A stretch of 64,000 nucleotides of DNA, taken from Anaerolineaceae bacterium. GTDB taxonomy: Bacteria > Chloroflexota > Anaerolineae > Aggregatilineales > Phototrophicaceae. Below the pieces are notes generated by a model that saw only the letters and a list, made by a program, of their open reading frames with translations, had not been told where the DNA came from and ran no database searches. Below are positions 51,901 through 60,002 of the stretch, piece by piece. Position 1 is the first letter of the stretch. Each line of letters opens with the position of its first letter. Made by a program: the position numbers and the translations under genes. The DNA lies in NCBI GenBank assembly GCA_020634135.1, contig JACKCG010000002.1, positions 1-64,000 on the forward strand, in the 5' to 3' direction.

Positions 51901-52753
51901 GGGCGGCCATCCGCAACATGGTGGGCGTCGCGTTGATGTCCGCGTTCAGCGCAGTTGCCAGGGCGCTGGCGAAGGCTGCCGCCGATTGATAACGGTCATC
52001 CGGGTTTTTGGCGAGCGACTTCGCCAGTACCGCGTCTACATCAGAGGAAACGCCAGGGTCTACTTCGGAGGCGGCGGGGATTGGCTCGTTAAGGTGTTTA
52101 AGAATAACCGCCATCGGGGTATCGGCACTGTAAGGCAGATGCCCGGTAATCATCTCAAAGACCATCACGCCCAGCGAGTATATATCCGCCCGGCCATCCA
52201 CATCGCCACCGATGCCTTGCTCTGGGGACATATACCCCGGCGTGCCGACGGTGTAGCCGGTCTGGGTCAATCCCTGGCCGCCCTCTGTCATGCGGGCGAT
52301 CCCGAAGTCTGTCAGGAAGACGTTGCCATCGGCATCAATCATGATATTTGAGGGCTTGATGTCACGATGGACGACGTTCTGACGGTGGGCATAGTCCAGC
52401 GCGGCAGCGATCTGCCGCACCATGTAGGCTACCTCATCAGGCGGCAGCTTACCCCGTTCCAGCACGTCTTTGAGCGTGCCGCTTTCGAGGTAGCGCATGA
52501 CAATATAGGGCGGGTCATGCGCCCCGTCGTAGTCGTATATCGGGAGTAGATGAGGATGTTCCAATCGGGCGACCAATCGGGCTTCTCGCTGGAAGCGTTC
52601 GAGCCCCTGTTGGTCGGCGGCAATCGAGCGGTGGATAACCTTGACGGCTACATACCGCCCCACATTGGGCTGGTAGGCGCGGAAAACCGTCGCCATACCC
52701 CCCTTGCCGACTTCTTCGATGAGTTCGTATGCGCCAAGCCGGGTACCGATCAT
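48986..52753 (-). CDS. Large receptor Ser/Thr protein kinase with SH3b and beta-sandwich domains
   Basis: The protein is 1255 residues. The kinase domain (~1-270) has the Gly loop GKGGMATVFRAY, VAVKVIH, HRDIKPSNIMID, DFGIARM and an SPEQG activation segment. After a linker and one membrane helix (VWLLGIGAVVIIAVVALLAL, ~residues 350-375), the outer part has a Thr/Pro-rich spacer, an SH3b domain (~490-560, VVVRTGPGTQYAVLG and WLAAS), a second Thr/Pro spacer (~575-680) and about three jelly-roll-like segments (~690-1250) with repeated 'VYVRTDVRF', 'EIYRDGVSRF' and 'RFDNIVM' text. It probably senses cell-wall or extracellular ligands. The spacers are low-complexity at DNA level (51300-51560; 50830-51080). 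Confidence 0.9.
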   Translation of the reverse strand: MIGTRLGAYELIEEVGKGGMATVFRAYQPNVGRYVAVKVIHRSIAADQQGLERFQREARLVARLEHPHLLPIYDYDGAHDPPYIVMRYLESGTLKDVLERGKLPPDEVAYMVRQIAAALDYAHRQNVVHRDIKPSNIMIDADGNVFLTDFGIARMTEGGQGLTQTGYTVGTPGYMSPEQGIGGDVDGRADIYSLGVMVFEMITGHLPYSADTPMAVILKHLNEPIPAASEVDPGVSSDVDAVLAKSLAKNPDDRYQSAAAFASALATALNADINATPTMLRMAAQQTIDVLVEKREENKDEINATMAKFAAERGSRKPNADDDAPTMRTPSGPMATTGAPDSTTPIQQGVRPPVWLLGIGAVVIIAVVALLALGGGGGNDADMTETAIAVGLVQTHTAEAGIVPSDRPTQAGATRTAADTDTPELTDTSAPTLTATDTPTDTDTPTPTKTNTPTSTPTATTTPSNTPTPTFTNTPTATNSPTPATPVVQALRSVVVRTGPGTQYAVLGNVDADEELILIGISEDGGWFQVIMPDGMVGWLAASSASAAAFGNLRDVPVALAPTNTPSRTPIPTNTATATATATYTLTSTPTNTPSDTPTATSTPTATATSTPSDTPTATNTPSGTPTNTPSPTATFALTPTLIPSPTSIPAGRLPYVADFESGSPVNDWDFDPEFWQVVPEGGENVLIGQARMDQPLVILGRGQPEWLESTASDIVISFSFNMASQSGGARMIFRCGGGDGCPGGYNVVEVLPGLLSLKRNAPTPNIFDSSTERFVTRAVSAPIQANQWYDLTIWVEGNRIFVYLDRQLLVSGNDTISPQLGAGQILLQTNSAFREVRFDNIVMQRAEAASDHFEISSLPRTWQTTSTTLTTTRTENNGNQYIDMRDEVTLNPIMQPIRDMALSCRIQSAQGGYQLEIRKNAGGSLLFEMNAGNLTLSHLDGAGSVVTSRQIPNFYNRNRWEDVNISFIGDRLEIYRDGVSRFEESLPNSPSAGTIEFRTKRGDILNLDDCLITEAAASRNEGARFAYELQREVLARDFRELRSDLTEDFSDEFRTDVWWRDGLGAPGQYLTDAASADHQRFLRITHEGRMTFRMFRDNIGTAMFGAGQDTRNFSDSTDLYVRTDVRFPAGAGTAWLGVRSTLSVTGADVHGYRLELQRFADGSTNVVVHYVSATQRVVYYEGPVPGSETGALPEWINLTAITYGDRLAFFANGNFVLALDGVEALGGTLALGVESGTTADFDDLIIRDTTPHGG

Positions 52754-52935
52754 GAAATAATAACCTTAGTGTGGCAGCGTTATATCAGAACATTTTAACA
52801 TACCACGCTGGACTGCGCACCTTAATTGAGTGATTTACTGGTGACTTGCAGTAATTGGTTTCAGCCTGCTCTTCACGCTGAGTGCAGGGGGTGATGAAGT
52901 GCAGGCTGAACAGGAAGGAGACCAGGAGTGAACGA

Positions 52936-53838
52936 CTATTTCAAAGCGCAACTGGCGTCAAAACGCAGTACCATTGTTCCCACGATGTTGAAGGTGTAGC
53001 CGTCTTCATCATAATCTATGATGGCAACCGCCTCCTCTGGTGCGCCTTCAGCCAGTGCCGTTTCCCACAATTGTGTGAAGGTGCATTCCGGCATAGCCAC
53101 AATCTCGCCAAAAGGATTGGTGGTGGGGCTTTCCACCTCTTTAATCATGCCCTGGTTGGTGTAGTTGTAGGTGGCGTTAAAACCGCCGCCCGTCTGTGTG
53201 ACATGGCGCACTGCGCCGGGGCGGTAGGCCTCAATGGTAATCGGCTCATACCAGGGGCCGGTTGTCGAACCGCCCGCGCCGACAGGAGGAGCGTCCGCCG
53301 GGCGAGGCACTTCGCGCAGGAACGTGAACTCAACATAGGGTGAAGGCGTGTAGGTGGCGGTTAAATCCAATGTGCCATCCGAGCGCACATAATTGGCATG
53401 AATTGCCGCAAGTTGTGCGCCTTCACCGGCAAATGCCATCACCTCTGTGAGTGCGGCCAGGGGATCATACTGGCTGGGGTTTCCGCCAATAGCCCGCGAT
53501 TCCGGCCCCAGATTGGTGGCTGTGCCGATCAGGCCGCCGATACCGCCCAGGTCACCCAGAGCGCCGGATACGGATGTCAGGATTACCGCTGCCAGGATTA
53601 ACGGCAGGCCAACAGAAAACACGACTATCAACAGAATGCACCCCAAACCACGTTTCCGGGGTTGCTGGAACGTCAGAACCGGCTGTCCGGTTGAGAAGGC
53701 AACATAACCCGGCTGCTGTGGATTAAAATTGACCTGCTGGGGTGGTTGAGGCGGACTGAGGGGCTGTCCCTGGTTCATCTGTTGGGCGAGGAAATCATCA
53801 GACTTGCTGGAGTCATCATCTTGCTTATCCCATGCCAT
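52936..53838 (-). CDS. Single-pass membrane protein with Pro/Gln-rich cytosolic tail, hypothetical
   Basis: ATG 53838, with AGGAGGT 5 bases upstream, is clearly the start; the longer frame reaches into the MITE. The first ~65 residues are polar and Gln/Pro-rich (MAWDKQDDDSSKSDDFLAQQ), followed by a basic patch and one membrane helix (GCILLIVVFSVGLPLILAAVIL). The outside part (~100-300) has a TGG-rich beta structure and a few Cys. No family is evident. It is divergent from the PadR region and separated from the kinase gene by about 180 bases. Confidence 0.6.
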   Translation of the reverse strand: MAWDKQDDDSSKSDDFLAQQMNQGQPLSPPQPPQQVNFNPQQPGYVAFSTGQPVLTFQQPRKRGLGCILLIVVFSVGLPLILAAVILTSVSGALGDLGGIGGLIGTATNLGPESRAIGGNPSQYDPLAALTEVMAFAGEGAQLAAIHANYVRSDGTLDLTATYTPSPYVEFTFLREVPRPADAPPVGAGGSTTGPWYEPITIEAYRPGAVRHVTQTGGGFNATYNYTNQGMIKEVESPTTNPFGEIVAMPECTFTQLWETALAEGAPEEAVAIIDYDEDGYTFNIVGTMVLRFDASCALK

Positions 53839-53922
53839 AACGACCTCCTGATGGATGCGAGAACGGTAACATAGGAGTCTAGCAGAATTTATCCCAAACG
53901 AGAAGCAGTCGGGTGATCTGCG

Positions 53923-54185
53923 ACAGGGCAATCGCATCAAATTCACTCTATACAAAATAGCCTTTTCTGACCCCTCCCCAACCCTCCTTTGAGGGGACAT
54001 GCGTCCCCGTCTCAGTCGCCGCAAACGGGGCGGACAACCCCTCCCCAGCCCTCCCCGCAAACGGGGCGGGAGTTGGTCAAACAGAACCAACAAGTCGCCC
54101 CTGCTGGCGGGGGAGATTTAGAGGGGGTAAAAAAGCCAGCAGTGTAAATCAAATTGAAATTCCCATTTTGATGCAATCGCCCTGT
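53923..54185. mobile_element. 263-bp MITE with 20-bp terminal inverted repeats and 8-bp target duplication
   Basis: The left end ACAGGGCAATCGCATCAAAT (53923) and the complement of the right end (ATTTTGATGCAATCGCCCTGT) match at all but about three of 20 positions. Both ends are flanked by GATCTGCG (53915-53922 and 54186-54193), a perfect 8-bp target duplication. There is no transposase ORF; the interior is rich in CCCCTCCCC and CCGCAAACGGGGCGG units, some repeated. This is the classic layout of a miniature inverted-repeat element moved in trans by a transposase coded elsewhere. It sits upstream of the 52936 gene and does not break an obvious ORF. Confidence 0.8.
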
Positions 54186-54316
54186 GATCTGCGGGGCGCA
54201 CGAAACGAGTATGCCAGGGGAGTGCGCAGCTGCACCACCAGGGGGCAGGGGCCGAGTGTACGCAAACACGACGTTTTCCTTCTAACGCAGGCGTCCTGGG
54301 GGGAAATTATGCCCAC

Positions 54317-54345
54317 TTGACAAAGCCTGAAAACTCACCTATTAT
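54317..54345 (+). promoter_or_regulatory. Promoter of the PadR gene
   Basis: TTGACA (54317-54322) and TATTAT (54340-54345) are separated by exactly 17 bases, a near-consensus sigma-70 promoter. The operator palindrome at 54343-54360 overlaps the -10 box and the start point, so binding there would block transcription. Confidence 0.75.
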
Positions 54346-54360
54346 ATCAATGTTGATATA
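54343..54360. promoter_or_regulatory. PadR operator, site 1
   Basis: TATATCAA-TG-TTGATATA is a perfect 18-base palindrome (8-bp arms). The same arms recur at 54985-55004 in front of the 55024 gene. Position over the -10 box of the PadR promoter indicates autorepression. Confidence 0.7.
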
Positions 54361-54377
54361 TAAAGATTGTGGTATTC

Positions 54378-54941
54378 ATGCTCAAGTTCGCGATTCTCGG
54401 ATTTCTGAATTACCGGCCTTTGTCAGGGTATGACCTGGAGCAACAGCTTAGGGTTTCAACCGCGCATTTCTGGTACGCCGGTCTCAGCCAGATTTACATG
54501 ACGCTCAAGAAGCTGGAAGCCGATGGTCTGGTGGTTTCCGAGGTGCAGGAGCAGGAAAAGCGCCCGGATAAGCGCATTTACACCATCACGGCAGACGGCA
54601 AGGCCGAATTCGGGGAATGGCTGGCGCAGCCGGTGAACAAAGTCGAACCAACCAAGAGTACCCTGCTGCTGAAGCTCTTCTTTGCTCGCCCCGTCGGCAG
54701 AGACGCGGTGCTCCACCAACTGCGGATGATGCTTCAGGCGTATCGGGGCAAGCTGACCGAATACACCGGGGGATTGCCCGCTGAAGCCAGCGAGATGCTC
54801 GCCAGCCAACCGGAACTACAGGACGATTCCATCATGTGGGGGATTGTGCAGGACTTCGGGATACGGTACGCCGAGATGGCTATCGCATGGCTGGAAGACG
54901 CGATTCATACAATAGAGACCCATTTTTCCGAGGATGTGTAA
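54378..54941 (+). CDS. PadR-family transcriptional regulator
   Basis: ATG 54378 is preferred over GTG 54369. The 187-residue protein has the PadR winged helix: KFAILGFLNYRPLSGYDLEQQL, QIYMTLKKLEADGLV and KRIYTITADGKAEFGEWL, then the C-terminal helical dimerisation domain (~100-187). PadR proteins repress genes until a small ligand (often phenolic) binds. Two identical-arm palindromes, one over its own promoter and one before the next gene, indicate that it controls itself and the NmrA-like oxidoreductase. Confidence 0.9.
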   Translation: MLKFAILGFLNYRPLSGYDLEQQLRVSTAHFWYAGLSQIYMTLKKLEADGLVVSEVQEQEKRPDKRIYTITADGKAEFGEWLAQPVNKVEPTKSTLLLKLFFARPVGRDAVLHQLRMMLQAYRGKLTEYTGGLPAEASEMLASQPELQDDSIMWGIVQDFGIRYAEMAIAWLEDAIHTIETHFSEDV

Positions 54942-54984
54942 GCCAGGCAGGTGAGCGGTCAGCTCTTTTTTTTGCCTGGTTTAC

Positions 54985-55004
54985 ATATATCAATATTGAT
55001 ATAT
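54985..55004. promoter_or_regulatory. PadR operator, site 2
   Basis: ATATATCAAT-ATTGATATAT is a perfect 20-base palindrome with the same TATATCAA arms as site 1. It lies 20 bases upstream of ATG 55024, between the PadR stop and the oxidoreductase gene, right where its promoter or leader should be. Confidence 0.7.
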
Positions 55005-55023
55005 CAAAGTGAGGGTATAAACA

Positions 55024-55893
55024 ATGGCAGCACAAAAACGAATTCTGGTCGTCGGCGGCACGGGCGCAATCGGGCGTCCGGTGGCGGAAGCACTGCAAAA
55101 AGCAGGTTATGCGGTATCTATCCTGACGCGCGACCCGGCCCGCGCCCGCATGAGCGGTATTTCCGGCGTGGATTATGTGCAGGGGGATGTCGCGGATGCG
55201 GATTCGCTGCGGGCGGCACTGCAAGGGTGCTACGGCGTGCATATCAGCCTGCAAAGCGTACAGTCGCCGGAGGAACAGGATCGCGTCCAGCACCAGGGCA
55301 CGAAACGCATCGCCCAGATCGCCGCTGAGGTGGGCGTGCAGCACATCACCTATGTCTCCGGCCACCTGGTTTCGGAGCGGTTCGCCTATATCCCGGCGGA
55401 AAAAGCCAAGCTGGACGCGGAAAACGCGATCAAGGCCAGCGGAGTCCCGTATACCATCTTCCGCCCGACCTATTTCATAGACATCATGCCGCAGTTTGTG
55501 CAGAACGGGCGCATGAGCATCTTCGGCAAGCAACCACACCCGATTCACTTCCTGGCAGTGGCGGACTTTGCGAAGTTTATCGTGGCGGCCTACAGTGAAC
55601 CGAAGGCTGTGAACCAGACCTTCTATGTGCGCGGCACGCAGGCGATGACCTTCGCGGACGCCTTCGAGATGTACCGGCAGGCGGTAGACCCGGCGATCCA
55701 GGTCTCGGTTGCGCCATTCTGGCTGGCGGGCATCATCAACCGGATGGTGCTCAAAGGGGAGCTAACGGAAATCCTGGCACTGCTGCGGGCAACAAGCCAG
55801 GTCGGGGAAATCGGGGATTATGCTCCGGCGGAACAGGTCTTCGGGTCGGCGCCGACAACCGTTGAGTCGTGGCTGCGCCGCCAACCAGCCTGA
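55024..55893 (+). CDS. NmrA-like NAD(P)-binding oxidoreductase
   Basis: The protein is 289 residues of the atypical SDR/NmrA family. The dinucleotide motif GGTGAIGRPVAEAL comes first, then VDYVQGDVADADSLRAAL and the strand HITYVSGH; AEKAKLDAENAIKASGVPYTIFRPTYF supplies the region where classical SDRs carry YxxxK. Such proteins reduce small molecules or bind NADP as regulators. The ribosome site is GAGGG. Coregulation with PadR suggests a role in detoxifying a phenolic or reactive compound. Confidence 0.85.
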   Translation: MAAQKRILVVGGTGAIGRPVAEALQKAGYAVSILTRDPARARMSGISGVDYVQGDVADADSLRAALQGCYGVHISLQSVQSPEEQDRVQHQGTKRIAQIAAEVGVQHITYVSGHLVSERFAYIPAEKAKLDAENAIKASGVPYTIFRPTYFIDIMPQFVQNGRMSIFGKQPHPIHFLAVADFAKFIVAAYSEPKAVNQTFYVRGTQAMTFADAFEMYRQAVDPAIQVSVAPFWLAGIINRMVLKGELTEILALLRATSQVGEIGDYAPAEQVFGSAPTTVESWLRRQPA

Positions 55894-55908
55894 GCCAGGA
55901 ATCACACA

Positions 55909-57369
55909 CTATCCCGGCGGGAAGTAGTTAATCTCCGCCGGGACAGGCGTCAGGATATAGGCGGTGACGTTGCGCGACCACGAGACCCAGTTCTCATCAT
56001 CGTACCCCAGGTCAATCCAGCGCGTTGAGTGGCGCGTTGCGCCGGTGTCGGCGGCCAACCCGACGCCGTAGCCCTCGACATAGATTTCCGTGCCATAGGG
56101 GATCAGGCGCGGGTCAATAGCGACGATGCCTTTGGTCAGTACCCGTCCGGTAGCGGTGATGTTGTCGCCCCCCAGAGCGGCGGGGTGGTAGCTGGTGGCA
56201 TACAGACGCAGCACGCGCCAGTATTCGCGCGGGCCTTCGGGGGTATCCACCGTGCGGATTACGACATTCGTGCCATACGAGATGATCTCGTTCACCGGTT
56301 CCAGCAGCACGACGGCGCTTTCCGGCGTCTCACTGACGACGATGCCGTTTTCCAGGCGCTGGCGGGTGTTGGCCTGTAGAACGCCGTTCTGCCCGGCTTG
56401 CAGCACGGTAATCTGGTCAAGTTCGGCGTTGGGGTCGGCCTGGTAAATCGTCTCGTAGGGGATCGTTTCCTGGTTGGGGATGATCTGCTCCGTCACCCGG
56501 ATAACACGTATCGTCATGCCGGGAATCAGCGGGCTGGTTTCATCCGGTATGGCGTAGTCCAGCCCCGCCAACCCGACCTGTGCCGCCGCCAGCGCATCGG
56601 CGACGGTTTCCCCCTGGGTGCGGGTTGTCAGTGTCACCCCATCAGCCTCAATCGAAACTGGCTGGGAACGAGTAATCGTGACGGTCATATCCCGTGTAAC
56701 CGGCGTATGGACATCGGGCGTGACCGTATCGGCCAGGTAGAGCGTGATTCCGGCCTCGAAGAGCGCCTCGCCAACGGTATCTAACGTGGTTTCAACGGTG
56801 ATAAGCTGGTCGGCATCGGAGATATGCACCGGCATGGCCCGCCGCACTGTGATACGAGTCGCCGGGACCGGCCAGATGAGCATATTCGAGAGGGTTGTTT
56901 CCGTGCCATCCACCCATACCCGATCCGCCGCCGCCAGTTCTACACCGGCGCTTTTGAGGATGTCGAGCGGGTTGGTGAACAGGGTGCGGAACTCCCGGTC
57001 CTGGTCATCGTCCGTGACCACCACCGTCCGCGCTCGCTGGATGGTAATCACCTGACCCGACTCAAGGGCAGTATCCTCCCCCTGCGAAAGGACATCGCCT
57101 TCAGCCAGCCTCAGGTTGAGTTCGCGCAGCACGTCCGCGACGGTCAGCGCGTAGGTGTCAATCTGGTAAGCAGTGCCAGCGTCAATGACGGTGATGGGGG
57201 TGGGGGCAGGGGGCTGAATGATGACGACAAGTAAGGCTGCCGCGCACACCAGTACACACCCGACCAGCAGCGCAGCGCCTATGCCAGCGGCCAGCCACCA
57301 GCGGAACGTAAAACGCCGCCAGGGGGCGGAAGGGACGTATACATCGGGTGGAGTAACCATGTGAGCCAT
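55909..57369 (-). CDS. Secreted G5/DUF348/3D-domain protein
   Basis: The protein is 486 residues with one N-terminal membrane helix (GIGAALLVGCVLVCAAALLVV), three DUF348 ubiquitin-like repeats (YALTVADVLRELNLRLAEGD; DILKSAGVELAAADRV; TLDTVGEALFEAG), a fourth partial repeat and a G5 domain (IIPNQETIPYETIYQAD). The C-terminal 3D domain has its conserved Asp residues (VAIDPRLIPYGTEIYVEGYG, ADTGA, WIDLGYDD). 3D domains resemble lytic transglycosylase MltA, and DUF348/G5 proteins act in cell-wall remodelling or resuscitation. Stop near 55909; SRP RNA lies upstream on the same strand. Confidence 0.88.
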   Translation of the reverse strand: MAHMVTPPDVYVPSAPWRRFTFRWWLAAGIGAALLVGCVLVCAAALLVVIIQPPAPTPITVIDAGTAYQIDTYALTVADVLRELNLRLAEGDVLSQGEDTALESGQVITIQRARTVVVTDDDQDREFRTLFTNPLDILKSAGVELAAADRVWVDGTETTLSNMLIWPVPATRITVRRAMPVHISDADQLITVETTLDTVGEALFEAGITLYLADTVTPDVHTPVTRDMTVTITRSQPVSIEADGVTLTTRTQGETVADALAAAQVGLAGLDYAIPDETSPLIPGMTIRVIRVTEQIIPNQETIPYETIYQADPNAELDQITVLQAGQNGVLQANTRQRLENGIVVSETPESAVVLLEPVNEIISYGTNVVIRTVDTPEGPREYWRVLRLYATSYHPAALGGDNITATGRVLTKGIVAIDPRLIPYGTEIYVEGYGVGLAADTGATRHSTRWIDLGYDDENWVSWSRNVTAYILTPVPAEINYFPPG

Positions 57370-57397
57370 TGTATCCAGGGGCGGGGAGAAAGAAAAG

Positions 57398-57533
57398 AGT
57401 TGTTACCCCTTCGCTCAGGCCAGGCACCCCTGCGGCACCCAGGAATAACTCCTTAGTGCTGCTTCCTTCCGGCCCTGACACGGTTCGGAGGTCCTGCCGC
57501 GCAGGACCCGGTCTGAGCGAACCGGCAACAACC
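57398..57533 (-). ncRNA. ffs: Signal recognition particle RNA (ffs, small bacterial type)
   Basis: The minus strand contains the universal apical loop GGGCCGGAAGGAAGCAGCAC flanked by GTGTCA and TAAGGA, and the two strands pair over a long rod: GGTTCGCTCA with TGAGCGAAG further out, and GTTGTTGCC with GGTAACAAC at the ends. About 136 nt. It binds Ffh to form the SRP that targets membrane and secreted proteins. Ends are estimated from pairing and a following T-run. Confidence 0.92.
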
Positions 57534-58117
57534 CTTCATTTATATCTGGATTTTAATGGCCGGGGCGCGGTTTGTCAAACCTCGATCATGTTCGAGACAT
57601 GGTTTTTCAAAGATACCAGACACTTACTGACCGCGTGCTGGCATCCTGCTCAATGATTGACCCTGTATGACCTTTTCTGCTTGCCAGGGAAACACTTCTG
57701 TGCTATTCTGCCCGTCATCGCGCAAAGATAAGTGGAAAGGAAACGTGAACAATGCCGTCCATCAAACTGACCACACTGACTATCAAGACAGGCCCATCTG
57801 TCGTGCATGGCGTGCAGGTGGCATCCAGAGCCGGTTAGACAGCTCCCGATGAAACGGGTTTGCGCGCATCGCCCGAACCCGCCCCGGTAATCTCTGGATA
57901 CAATGCCCCGTTGGTCATGTTTCTCCTGTAAGTGAATGTCTGATCCGGTGGGCCTGACGACCTCTCGTGATGAGGTGGTAGTGCGCTGCCCGGTGACCTT
58001 CCGAACAATTTCAACACGTCTCACCGACCTTGTTGTTACTGCCTCTGATCGCTCAGCAGATACTGTTGCATCTCGTATAACCAGCCCGACTAACCGGGTC
58101 AGAGCTAAAGGACACTC
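57534..58117. other. Gene-poor stretch with two convergent mini-ORFs
   Basis: No normal-length gene is seen in these 584 bases. A + ORF at 57752-57838 (28 codons, AAAGGA upstream, PSIKLTTLTIKTGPSVVHG) and a minus ORF at 57835-57918 (27 codons, AGGAG upstream, TNGALYPEITGAGSGDARK) overlap tail to tail; both have good ribosome sites but no known family. They could be short peptides or remnants of larger genes. A -10-like TATAAC near 58075, with TTGCAT upstream, may serve the ABC exporter. Confidence 0.35.
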
Positions 58118-59872
58118 ATGGTCGAATCCAACGTGCAGTCTGGGCGTGTCAGGAAGTTTCTATCATATTACAGACCTTATCTGCGCCTGTTTTTCGCAGA
58201 CATGGCCTGTGCATTTGTGGTATCCGCAACGGCGTTACTCCTCCCTTTAGGCGCCCGGCACATCACGCAAAACGTATTGCAGGCAAATCCGGGCGATGCG
58301 CTTGACCAGATCATCGTGGTGGGCATCGTCATGCTTGGGCTGGTGGTCATCCAGACTCTGAGCAATATGTTTGTGGATTATCAGGGCCACGTGATGGGCG
58401 CGATGATGGAAAGCGACATGCGGAGCGACCTGTTCGAGCATTATCAAAAGTTGTCATTCCGATTCTACGATGAACAGCAGACCGGCCAGTTGATGTCCCG
58501 CGTCACCAATGATCTGTTCTGGCTTTCCGAATTGTATCATCACGGCCCGGAAGACCTGGCTATCGCTCTGCTGAAGTTTGGCGGCGTCTTTGTCATTCTG
58601 ATGCATATCAACATGACACTGACACTCATCATCTTTCTCTTTTTGCCGATCATGTCGGTTTATACCTTTTACTTCAACAAAAGGATGAATCGGGCTTTAA
58701 TGCGGAGCAAGGAACGTATTGGCGACATCAATTCTCAGGTTGAAGACACGCTCTCCGGTATCCGCGTTGTCAAGTCATTTACTAACGAACGTATTGAGAA
58801 GCAGAAGTTCGCTTACGAAAACGCCCGGTTTGTGGAGAGCAGAAGAGCCGGCTATCAGAGCGAGGCTTACTTTTCCGCCGGTATGAACGCTTTCACGCAG
58901 ATTTTCACGATTGCTGTGATTATCTTCGGCGGGATAGGGATTGTGAACGCCTCCCTGGACTTAGCTGATCTGCTGACCTTCCTGCTGTATGCAGGCAACC
59001 TCACCGAACCAATTCAGAGAGCGGTTAATTTTGCGCGGTTGTACCAGGAAGGCATCACCGGTTTCAACCGGTTTATGGAGGTTATGGAGGTAGCGCCAGA
59101 TATTCAGGACTCGCCGGGCGCTGTTGAACTGACGGATGTACAGGGCAATGTGGTATTCCAGGATGTCAGTTTTAAATATAGTGAGAATCAGAGTTATGTC
59201 CTTAAGAATATCTCGCTGAACATCTGTGTGGGTGAATATGTCGCCCTGGTCGGGACTTCTGGCGTTGGCAAAACCACCCTGTGTACCCTGATTCCACGCT
59301 TTTACGAAGTCACCGGGGGTGAAATTCTGCTGGATGGCAGAAATATCAGGGATATTCGGCTGCATTCCTTACGGAGCAATATCGGCATCGTCCAGCAGGA
59401 TGTTTATTTGTTTGCCGGGACCGTTGCGGACAATATCCGCTATGGAAAACCTGATGCCAACCGCGAAGAAATCATCGAGGCCGCCAGGAAAGCCAACGCG
59501 CATGACTTTGTAATGTCATTGCCGGATGGATACGATACGGACATCGGGCAGCGGGGCGTCAAACTCTCCGGCGGACAAAAACAGCGCCTGAGTATTGCCC
59601 GCGTCTTTCTGAAAAATCCCCCGATCATCATCTTTGATGAGGCGACCAGCGCGCTCGATAATGAAAGTGAAAAAGCGGTGCGGGACTCAATGGAGAGGCT
59701 GATGGCTGACCGCACGATGCTGGTCATCGCGCATCGTTTATCAACGGTCAGAAATGCCCATAGAATTATTGTATTGACGGATAACGGCATTGATGAACAG
59801 GGGACACATGATGAGTTAATCGCCCGGAATGGCACATACGCAAATCTGTACCACATGCAGCTCAGGATGTAG
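58118..59872 (+). CDS. ABC exporter, fused permease-ATPase half-transporter (ABCB/MsbA type)
   Basis: The protein is 584 residues; ATG 58118 has AAAGGA upstream. Six membrane helices fill ~1-310 (MACAFVVSATALLLPLGA; IIVVGIVMLGLVVIQTLS; ALLKFGGVFVILMHINMTLTL; FTIAVIIFGGIGIVNASLDL). The ATPase domain (~350-584) has Walker A GTSGVGKTT, IGIVQQDVYLFAGTV, signature KLSGGQKQRLSIARVF, Walker B IIIFDEATSALD and the H-loop VIAHRLST. It works as a homodimer or with a partner half-transporter that is not encoded here. Substrate unknown. Confidence 0.93.
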   Translation: MVESNVQSGRVRKFLSYYRPYLRLFFADMACAFVVSATALLLPLGARHITQNVLQANPGDALDQIIVVGIVMLGLVVIQTLSNMFVDYQGHVMGAMMESDMRSDLFEHYQKLSFRFYDEQQTGQLMSRVTNDLFWLSELYHHGPEDLAIALLKFGGVFVILMHINMTLTLIIFLFLPIMSVYTFYFNKRMNRALMRSKERIGDINSQVEDTLSGIRVVKSFTNERIEKQKFAYENARFVESRRAGYQSEAYFSAGMNAFTQIFTIAVIIFGGIGIVNASLDLADLLTFLLYAGNLTEPIQRAVNFARLYQEGITGFNRFMEVMEVAPDIQDSPGAVELTDVQGNVVFQDVSFKYSENQSYVLKNISLNICVGEYVALVGTSGVGKTTLCTLIPRFYEVTGGEILLDGRNIRDIRLHSLRSNIGIVQQDVYLFAGTVADNIRYGKPDANREEIIEAARKANAHDFVMSLPDGYDTDIGQRGVKLSGGQKQRLSIARVFLKNPPIIIFDEATSALDNESEKAVRDSMERLMADRTMLVIAHRLSTVRNAHRIIVLTDNGIDEQGTHDELIARNGTYANLYHMQLRM

Positions 59873-60002
59873 AAGCCGGGGATGCTGCCCTGGCTTCCCT
59901 GAAGGCTCGTTCCGGCTGAGTCGCCCGCTTGCCCTGTGCGATTTTCCGCATACGGTTTATACTTAGTTTGTGCTGAACCAGTCAAACAAGAGGACAATCA
60001 CC

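Noticed and set aside
53923..54190. CCCCTCCCC and CCGCAAACGGGG units as a CRISPR array
   Set aside because: Units are unevenly spaced, of different length, and lie inside a MITE with terminal repeats and a target duplication.
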